In this document: one piece after another, positions 17,798 through 22,738 of the stretch
How the letters are laid out: each line of letters begins with the position of its first letter
Numbering within the stretch: position 1 is the first letter of the stretch
Assembly (NCBI GenBank): GCA_905197585.1
Contig: CAJJZO010000006.1
Location: 1-22,738 of the forward strand
DNA from: an uncultured Collinsella sp.
Lineage (GTDB): Bacteria > Actinomycetota > Coriobacteriia > Coriobacteriales > Coriobacteriaceae
DNA: 22,738 nucleotides
Direction of reading: 5' to 3'
The notes under the pieces: generated by a model
Told to the model about the DNA's origin: nothing
Seen by the model: the letters and a program-made list of their open reading frames with translations, nothing else
Database searches by the model: none
Translations under genes and position numbers: made by a program

Positions 17798-17934
17798 GGC
17801 CCCGGGAGAGTGGGGACACCGGCTTAGGTTTATCGCGAGTTCCGCACGAACAGGAGGCCACTTAATGTGGCCTCCGTCGTGAGCAGGACTGTAGAGCAGG
17901 AAACCTAAGCCGGTGTACCCACTCTCCCGGGGCC
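17798..17934. repeat. Long palindromic element, copy 1, with conserved 69-base core
   Basis: Two 34-base arms (17798-17831 and 17901-17934) are inverted copies with one mismatch and enclose a 69-base core (17832-17900). The core holds conserved unpaired flanks (ATCGCGAGTTCCGC on the left, CAGGACTGTAGAGCAGG on the right) around a 9-bp hairpin with a TTAAT loop. A second copy at 22576-22708 has the same core in the opposite orientation but different arms. The element ends 7 bases from the stop codon of the JetD-like gene, so it would form the 3' end of that mRNA if transcribed through. No T-run follows on either strand, no target duplication is seen, and no protein is encoded. A structured RNA or a small mobile hairpin are the main options. 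Confidence 0.85.
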
Positions 17935-17941
17935 GAACGCC

Positions 17942-20125
17942 CTAGTTGTTGAGCATGCGGTCGAAGCTTCCCGAGTCGCCATCCCGATAGTCTGCGGTCA
18001 TCAGAATCTCCTGCGGAATGCGCCCGCCCTCGCGCAGCACATTGCGGAACTGTACGCGCGTGACCATGGGCAGATCCTTGATCGTCGCTGCCAGGTTCTG
18101 CGGCACACCCTGGTTGGCAGCCGCGGGCTCGCACTCGCCGCCGGCCTTCACGCGACGCTTATGCTCGGCGAGCATGGCGCGGTACATGCCGGCATGCAGG
18201 CGAATCTCAACCACATTGGCATTGCGAGTCTGCTCGACGATGCGCGCGCCCTCGCGATCGATATCGCCCACGTAGTAGACGTAGTTAAAGCGATAGCCAA
18301 TCTCGGCCAGATAATCATCCAGTGCGTGCGAGACGCTCGCCTTGCAGCCGCCGCCAAAAATCACGCCGCCCACCTTGGTACCAAAGAGCTTGGCATGTTT
18401 GCGTCCGCGCAGGAGCTTGACGATCTCGTCATAGGTATCCAGGTTCTCGACCATAATGAACGGCTTGTCGGCACCCAGCGTAAAAAAGCCCGTAAAGTGC
18501 ACGGGGCGATTGGGGGCGACCTTGATCGCCTGCATGCTGATGCCCTTTTCGGTCATACGTCTGATCAGGCGCTCACCGTGCTTGCCGTCAAAAGCCTTCT
18601 CGTCGTTAAAGATCTGGTAGGCACGCTGGCGGCGCGAGGCAACCGGCGTATCGGCACCTCGGTTCTGCTCGATCCAAGCCTGGATGATTGCGATTTCCTC
18701 GGCAATCTTGCGGTTGGACATCTCGTTGTGCTGAGTGCGCTGCGGAGCCTTTTTGCCGTCCTTGTCCTCGACCTTTACGATCTGTGTCTGCTGCTCCTTG
18801 ATCTTAGAGAGCGCCGTAGGCGTAGGGACAACTTTGAGCAGCTGCCTGCCTAAAACGCGGGCAAGGGCAAACGCCGAGACCTCGCCGTGGACTGCCGACT
18901 TGGGCTGCTGGGCAGCAGTATCTGCTGCGGTAGACTCCGGCTTCTTCTGAGACTTGCGCTTAGAATCGCCTTGGGAATTGCGCTCGCGCTTCGGCATAGG
19001 CGCCTGCTTCTGCGGACGATCGGACTTACTCTCCTTCGCCCGCTGGCGCTTAGGCTGCCCCGAAGAAACCTCGACCTTCGCATCCTCGTCCTGCGGCGTG
19101 GTCTTCTCGGCTGCAGTCTCGGCATGGGAACTGCGGCCCCCACGATGGCGACGGCGGCGAGGCTTGCTCGAAGTACCCTCCCCCGTCTGTTCAACCGCAG
19201 GTTGCTGGCCCTGGGTCTCCATATCGGACGCAGTCTGCTCATCAACAGGCTTCTGTTCACGAACTTCCGACTCGGCAGGCTTCACGGCCTTCTCGGCCCG
19301 CACCTCCGGAACCTGATTAACCTTCTCCTGGCGCTTTACGGGGTACGCGCGACCTGCAAAGCCGCGACCGGGACGACACGAGTCTGAGGCCTTCTTGGCC
19401 GGCTTCTCAGAATCGTCCGCAACTTCGGCAGTCTCTTCGGCCTCGCGCACAACATCCTGCTGCTCGGCCCTAAAATGCGCACCGCGGCGACGCTTGGGTT
19501 CCTGAGGCTCAGCGGACTTTTGCTCTTTCACAGACTCCTGCGGCTCGGAGACGGGCTCGTTCTCGACAACCTCGGTAACGGCCCCATCCTTTTGAGCGAC
19601 GGCGCGACGGAAGCGCTCCTGCTGGGCACGGCGCTGAGCATCGCGCTTGCCGCCCCCACCAAAACCGCCGCGTCCTGCCTTGGCCGTAAAGGCGCGCACG
19701 ACGTTCTCATCGAGCAACTCATCGGTATCGACATGCTCACGCAGAGCAACTTCTTCCACAGCAGGCACGTCAGCGGAATCCTCGACGACAAAATCTTCGA
19801 CGGACTCGGCAGGCCGCTTCTGGACATCGCGGATCTCGGCATTGATGGTATAGAACGCCGGGCGCCCGTTAATGCCGCTACCCTCGATCTTGGTCACGAT
19901 ATTTGCCGCGATAAGCTCATCGCGCATCGCCTTGGTGTCACATTCCTTATCGACGGAGCGGAAAATCTGCGCCAGCGCACTCGACTTAATCTTGAGCGCC
20001 TTGCGGCAGAGCAGGTCGTAGGCAACCAGCTTGGCACGCTCGGCAGAAAGCGACGTCTGGCTGCTCAGACGCTCAGCCAAAGCATCGACATTGTTTTGAT
20101 TATCGGAATATACCGTCTTGGCCAC
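17942..20125 (-). CDS. Orphan protein with winged-helix N-terminus, basic disordered region and JetD-like (DUF2220) Toprim domain
   Basis: A 727-residue protein. Residues about 15-105 look like a winged helix (SAERAKLVAYDLLCRKALKI, then NGRPAFYTI). Residues about 115-440 are low-complexity, rich in Glu, Lys, Arg and Gln with RRRR-type clusters (KPRRRRHRGGR), and are surely disordered and nucleic-acid-binding in character. From about 470 a folded region leads to a Toprim-like core. It shows Glu560 in IMVENLDTY, then IFGGGCKAS, and the paired aspartates Asp621 and Asp623 in YVGDIDREGARI. This matches the C-terminal domain of the Wadjet nuclease subunit JetD as I know it. No jetA, jetB or jetC gene is nearby. 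I use the GTG at 20125 because AAAGG precedes it; an in-frame ATG at 20149 has no such site. The cellular role is unknown; DNA cleavage or topology control is inference. Confidence 0.75.
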   Translation of the reverse strand: MAKTVYSDNQNNVDALAERLSSQTSLSAERAKLVAYDLLCRKALKIKSSALAQIFRSVDKECDTKAMRDELIAANIVTKIEGSGINGRPAFYTINAEIRDVQKRPAESVEDFVVEDSADVPAVEEVALREHVDTDELLDENVVRAFTAKAGRGGFGGGGKRDAQRRAQQERFRRAVAQKDGAVTEVVENEPVSEPQESVKEQKSAEPQEPKRRRGAHFRAEQQDVVREAEETAEVADDSEKPAKKASDSCRPGRGFAGRAYPVKRQEKVNQVPEVRAEKAVKPAESEVREQKPVDEQTASDMETQGQQPAVEQTGEGTSSKPRRRRHRGGRSSHAETAAEKTTPQDEDAKVEVSSGQPKRQRAKESKSDRPQKQAPMPKRERNSQGDSKRKSQKKPESTAADTAAQQPKSAVHGEVSAFALARVLGRQLLKVVPTPTALSKIKEQQTQIVKVEDKDGKKAPQRTQHNEMSNRKIAEEIAIIQAWIEQNRGADTPVASRRQRAYQIFNDEKAFDGKHGERLIRRMTEKGISMQAIKVAPNRPVHFTGFFTLGADKPFIMVENLDTYDEIVKLLRGRKHAKLFGTKVGGVIFGGGCKASVSHALDDYLAEIGYRFNYVYYVGDIDREGARIVEQTRNANVVEIRLHAGMYRAMLAEHKRRVKAGGECEPAAANQGVPQNLAATIKDLPMVTRVQFRNVLREGGRIPQEILMTADYRDGDSGSFDRMLNN

Positions 20126-20230
20126 GGGGCCCCTTTCATATGTACACATATACGTCTATATGTTACAACGCGCGCCCTTGTCCACGCAAAACATCTGCGA
20201 GAACACTCGAGCGTCACCCGCTTTTGCATG

Positions 20231-20270
20231 AAAAAAGACCGAGCCCGCGAAGTCGCGGACCCGGTCTTTC
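20231..20270 (-). terminator. Intrinsic terminator of cstA
   Basis: On the minus strand the stem GAAAGACCG...CGGTCTTT, with an inner CCGCG-CGCGG stem, is followed by six T. It lies 39 bases beyond the cstA stop codon and upstream of the JetD-like gene, separating the two. Confidence 0.9.
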
Positions 20271-20308
20271 CGAGTCATATAGATGTGACGTTCAACTCGT
20301 CAGGTCGA

Positions 20309-22198
20309 CTAAGCCTTGGCAGCCTCGGCGTCGGCAGGAGCCTCGGCGGCAGCGGCGCGACCGTACTCGGCCTTGCCCATCTCGGACCACTCAGGCTCCT
20401 CGTCGGGCATGGAGCCGGCCTCCTTGCCGAAGAACTCCTTGAGGCAGTTGACGGCAACGATGAGGCCCAGGACCATCAGCAGGACAGCAAAGACGAGCTG
20501 CAGGCCCTTGGTGGCGGCGACGGAGACGGCGGCCGTGGTGGCGGTAGCCGGGATGGTACCGAAGAAACCGTAGGCCTGGACGGCGGTCATGCAGCCCATG
20601 GCGCTCTGGACCAGCGAGGTGAAGGTGCAGCAGAGCAGGAAGGCGACGGGCACATAGAGCATCCAGCCCTTGCGGCCGGTGCACTTGCAGAACACGGCGA
20701 GGGTGATCATGGTCATGCCGCCGAGCAGCTGGTTGGAAGCACCAAAGAGCGGCCAGATGTTGGCATAGCCACCAAAAGCGAGGGCGAGACCGGGAAGCAG
20801 GGTAACGACCGTGGCGAACCAGGGGTTGCCGAGGACCTTCATGTAGCCGGCCTTGGACTCGATGGCCAGGGCGTCGTTGGTCTGGGCAAAGAACTCGGAG
20901 AACGAGGTGCGGGCGATGCGGGCGACGGCGTCGAGCGAGGTCAGGGCCAGAGCGGAGACGTTCATGGTCATAAAGACAGTAGCGAGCGTGCCGTCAACAC
21001 CGAAGGCCTGCATACCGCGGGAGATGCCAGCGGCGAAGATCTGGAACGGGGTGGAAGCGACACCGGCGTTGAGGGCGCCGGTACCGGCGGTGTTCATGTC
21101 GGAGAACATGATGCCGGCGACGATGATGGCAAGGATGCCGACGAAGGACTCGACGATCATGGCGCCGTAACCGACCTTGACGGCGTCCTGCTCCTTCTCG
21201 ACCTGCTTAGAAGAGGTGCCGGAAGAAACGAGGCTGTGGAAACCGGAGAGAGCACCGCAAGCGACGGAGACGAACAGGACCGGGAACATCATGCCGGAGG
21301 CAGTGGAGAAGCCGGTGAAGACCGGAGCGGTGATAGTGGCCTGACCGTTGACGCCCAGGACGACGATGCCGAGGACAGCGCAGACGATCATGACGATCAT
21401 CATGATGGAAGTGAGGTAGTCACGCGGGGTCTTGAGCATCTGGATGGGCATAGCGCCAGCGAAGACCAGGTAGACCATGACGACGGCGAACCACTGGAAC
21501 TTATCCAGGTAGACCGGGAACTGCATACCGACGGCGAACATGAGAACCATGAGGACCACGCCGGTGACGAACTCGGCAGCACCGGTGAGGTTGAACTTCT
21601 TCTGGGCCCAACCAAAGGCGATAGCGACGAAGGTGAACAGGATGGAGATGGTACCAGCGCAGCCGGCGGCATAGGACTTGGTGAAGTCGATGGCACCGGT
21701 AGCAGCACCAGAAGCGTCAACGGCCGGGGTGAACATGAACGTCTTGCAGACCATGTCGGTGAAAGCGGCGATGACGATGATGCAGAACAGCCAGCAGAAC
21801 AGCAGGAACAGGCGACGGCCGGTCTTGCCGATGTACTTCTCGATGAGCTGAGCGAGCGACTTGCCGTTGTTCTTCATCGAAGCGTACAGGGCACCAAAGT
21901 CGTGGACGGCACCAAAGAAGATGCCGCCGACGAGAACCCAGAGCACGACGGGCAGCCAGCCAAAGGCCATGGCGACGATCGTACCCGTAACAGGGCCAGC
22001 ACCGCAGATCGAGCTGAACTGGTGCGAGAACGCGGTGAAAGCGGAGACGGGCGAGAAGCTCTTGCCGTCCTTCATGCGCTTGGCCGGCGTGAGGGCCTCT
22101 TTGTCAACGCCCCACTTGTTGGCCAGCCATCGGCCATAGCCCAGATAGCCGCAGGCGAGCACCGCCGCGGCCACAACCATGAGCAAAACTCCGTTCAT
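20309..22198 (-). CDS. cstA: CstA-family transporter (carbon starvation protein, pyruvate or peptide uptake)
   Basis: A 629-residue polytopic membrane protein with many hydrophobic segments. The N-terminal CstA domain is recognisable from GYLGYGRWLANKWGVD, FSHQFSSICGAGPVTGTIVA, GGIFFGAVHDFGALYASM and the GFHSLVSSGTSSKQ motif. The C-terminal five-helix region (ANIWPLFGASNQLLGGMTMI) is also present. Members in E. coli (CstA, BtsT) import pyruvate and have been linked to peptide use under starvation. The substrate here is unknown. It is somewhat shorter than the roughly 700-residue E. coli proteins. GAGGAGG lies 7 bases before the ATG. Expression probably depends on an attenuator in the leader, because a full intrinsic terminator stands between promoter and start codon. 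No btsSR-like two-component genes are in view. Confidence 0.94.
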   Translation of the reverse strand: MNGVLLMVVAAAVLACGYLGYGRWLANKWGVDKEALTPAKRMKDGKSFSPVSAFTAFSHQFSSICGAGPVTGTIVAMAFGWLPVVLWVLVGGIFFGAVHDFGALYASMKNNGKSLAQLIEKYIGKTGRRLFLLFCWLFCIIVIAAFTDMVCKTFMFTPAVDASGAATGAIDFTKSYAAGCAGTISILFTFVAIAFGWAQKKFNLTGAAEFVTGVVLMVLMFAVGMQFPVYLDKFQWFAVVMVYLVFAGAMPIQMLKTPRDYLTSIMMIVMIVCAVLGIVVLGVNGQATITAPVFTGFSTASGMMFPVLFVSVACGALSGFHSLVSSGTSSKQVEKEQDAVKVGYGAMIVESFVGILAIIVAGIMFSDMNTAGTGALNAGVASTPFQIFAAGISRGMQAFGVDGTLATVFMTMNVSALALTSLDAVARIARTSFSEFFAQTNDALAIESKAGYMKVLGNPWFATVVTLLPGLALAFGGYANIWPLFGASNQLLGGMTMITLAVFCKCTGRKGWMLYVPVAFLLCCTFTSLVQSAMGCMTAVQAYGFFGTIPATATTAAVSVAATKGLQLVFAVLLMVLGLIVAVNCLKEFFGKEAGSMPDEEPEWSEMGKAEYGRAAAAEAPADAEAAKA

Positions 22199-22233
22199 TA
22201 CATTTCCTCCTCTAAAAAGAACTTCCTAGACAT

Positions 22234-22272
22234 AAAAAATGAGGGCCGTCGGTTGCGCTCGACGGCCCTCAT
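22234..22272 (-). terminator. Intrinsic terminator inside the cstA leader
   Basis: On the minus strand ATGAGGGCCGTCG pairs perfectly with CGACGGCCCTCAT (13 bp, 8-base loop) and is followed directly by a run of T. It lies 35 bases before the cstA start codon, between the promoter and the gene. Confidence 0.92.
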
Positions 22273-22323
22273 CTTCATCAGCCGCCCGTTATCGTACGGG
22301 CTAGCTGTATGTGCTAACCCGCA

Positions 22324-22368
22324 TCAGATAATTACTACGCTGATAATGTTTAGCTGATGCGTGAACAT
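22324..22368 (-). CDS. Possible leader peptide, 14 residues, Ile/Val-rich
   Basis: The open frame reads MFTHQLNIISVVII. It is preceded at 10 bases by AGAGGA (22379-22384), an acceptable ribosome site. Seven of its last nine residues are Leu, Ile or Val, as in ilv operon leader peptides. Its stop codon lies inside the CTGATGC pairing arm, so ribosome position would affect leader folding. An in-frame upstream ATG at 22392 lacks a ribosome site. Short frames arise by chance, so this is tentative. Confidence 0.35.
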   Translation of the reverse strand: MFTHQLNIISVVII

Positions 22369-22439
22369 GTCTAAGAAATCCTCTTCAATCATGATGTGAA
22401 CGATCCGTGCGTGTTCACATCCCCCAGTGGTTGAAAAGG

Positions 22440-22468
22440 AGTATGAAACTTTAGTTACCTAAAGTCAA
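22440..22468 (-). promoter_or_regulatory. cstA promoter with operator-like palindrome in the spacer
   Basis: On the minus strand TTGACT (22463-22468) and CATACT (22440-22445) are 17 bases apart, a good sigma-70-type pair. The spacer is a palindrome, ACTTTAG-ttac-CTAAAGT (22448-22465), that overlaps the -35. A regulator bound there would block RNA polymerase. From about 22469 to 22575 I see only AT-rich sequence without a gene. Confidence 0.65.
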
Positions 22469-22575
22469 CGCAAATATGTAATGAATTTTCAACTTTTTTT
22501 GATTTCTCGTTATAAAACGCCATTGGCCTCGGACTTTACCCCACGACAGTTTTTGCATGAGAGATGCCCCTGAGA

Positions 22576-22708
22576 GCCGCGGGAGCCGGGCGGCGCATAT
22601 GAACTTTCCTGCTCTACAGTCCTGCGCAAGACGGAAAGCACATTAAGTGCTTTCCTTTGCGTGCGGAACTCGCGATAAAGTTCATATGCGCCGCCCGGCT
22701 CCCGCGGC
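22576..22708. repeat. Long palindromic element, copy 2, with conserved 69-base core
   Basis: Perfect 32-base inverted arms (22576-22607 and 22677-22708) enclose a 69-base core (22608-22676). Reverse-complemented, the core matches copy 1 (17832-17900) at 59 of 69 positions without gaps. Only an outer CGGGAG and the inner TTT of the arms are shared with copy 1; the roughly 20 bases between differ entirely yet still pair. It lies upstream of the cstA promoter. After it, 22709-22738 holds no recognisable feature. Confidence 0.85.
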
Positions 22709-22738
22709 GCGCCGGGGCTCCCATCCCACATGTGCGGC

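Larger units (their letters stand above)
22199..22433 (-). promoter_or_regulatory. Structured cstA leader with terminator-type attenuator
   Basis: From the predicted start near 22433 the transcript runs about 235 bases before cstA. In order it can form GATGTGAAC/GTTCACATC (22393-22421), GCATCAG (22354-22360) pairing with CTGATGC (22321-22327), GCCCGT/ACGGGC (22284-22301) and finally a terminator. A second CTGATG copy (22276-22281), next to the terminator, could compete for GCATCAG, and an inner ATCAG (22340-22344, minus strand) offers another alternative. Mutually exclusive pairing before a terminator is the layout of a riboswitch or an attenuator. Confidence 0.6.

Noticed and set aside
17798-17934. 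A simple intrinsic terminator or a classic MITE
   Set aside because: No T-run follows on either strand. The arms differ between copies while the interior is conserved, opposite to a MITE, and no target-site duplication is visible.
17942-20125. A full Wadjet (JetABCD) defence system
   Set aside because: Only a JetD-like domain is present; no SMC-type JetC or JetA/JetB partners are encoded in the window.
19475-22357. A 960-residue plus-strand reading frame
   Set aside because: It lies antisense to cstA and the JetD-like gene, is low-complexity (Gly, Asp, Glu, His), and has no ribosome site or recognisable domain. It reflects high-GC codon bias on the opposite strand.
22393-22421. CRP-type site (TGTGA and TCACA) in the cstA leader
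   Set aside because: The half-sites are 14 bases apart instead of 6 and lie downstream of the promoter. A leader hairpin explains the inverted repeat better.

Overview
The window looks like a chromosomal segment of a high-GC, gut-type actinobacterium of the class Coriobacteriia, most likely Collinsella or a close relative. This is inferred from protein style: Tat-type export signals on a sugar-binding lipoprotein and on a cell-wall hydrolase, a MalK/MsmK-type ATPase with a lysine-rich insert, and dense glycogen and alpha-glucoside genes. No rRNA or other taxonomic marker is present, so the genus is not proven.

Layout. 1-1326: a T-rich tract, then a minus-strand Tat-exported coiled-coil peptidoglycan hydrolase. 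1594-6839: plus-strand galE, malQ and glgP. 6840-7128: a gene-free stretch with an unusual array of six copies of one 15-base motif in alternating orientation at a 40-41 base pitch. 7129-11601: a minus-strand sugar ABC importer (lipoprotein, two permeases, ATPase) with its terminator. 11908-15307: a TreR-like GntR/UTRA repressor, divergent from an alpha-glucoside PTS EIICB fused to a HAD phosphatase. 15421-17490: a polyprenyl diphosphate synthase and a protein with two peptidoglycan-binding repeats but no signal peptide. 17529-17603: tRNA-Gln(UUG), its terminator and a decayed tRNA-like remnant. 17942-20125: a minus-strand orphan protein with a JetD-like (DUF2220) Toprim domain. 20309-22198: minus-strand cstA behind a long structured leader.

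How the genes fit together. Copies of a TreR-like operator, TTGT-N4-ACAA or its TTGTTTAAAC variant, lie upstream of malQ, the ABC lipoprotein gene, the repressor gene and the PTS-HAD gene, and I saw it in no other promoter region. This suggests one alpha-glucoside regulon. The PTS would import and phosphorylate a disaccharide, the repressor could sense the phosphorylated sugar, and the fused HAD domain could remove the phosphate. MalQ and GlgP would then turn the free glucan into glucose-1-phosphate. The ABC system would be a parallel, non-phosphorylating route.

Most unusual signals. First, two long palindromic elements (17798-17934 and 22576-22708) share a 69-base core with compensatory base changes but have unrelated arms that remain self-complementary. 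Second, the alternating 15-base array. Third, the PTS-HAD fusion. Fourth, the cstA leader, with an intrinsic terminator, competing pairings and a possible Ile/Val-rich leader peptide. Fifth, the orphan JetD-like Toprim protein.
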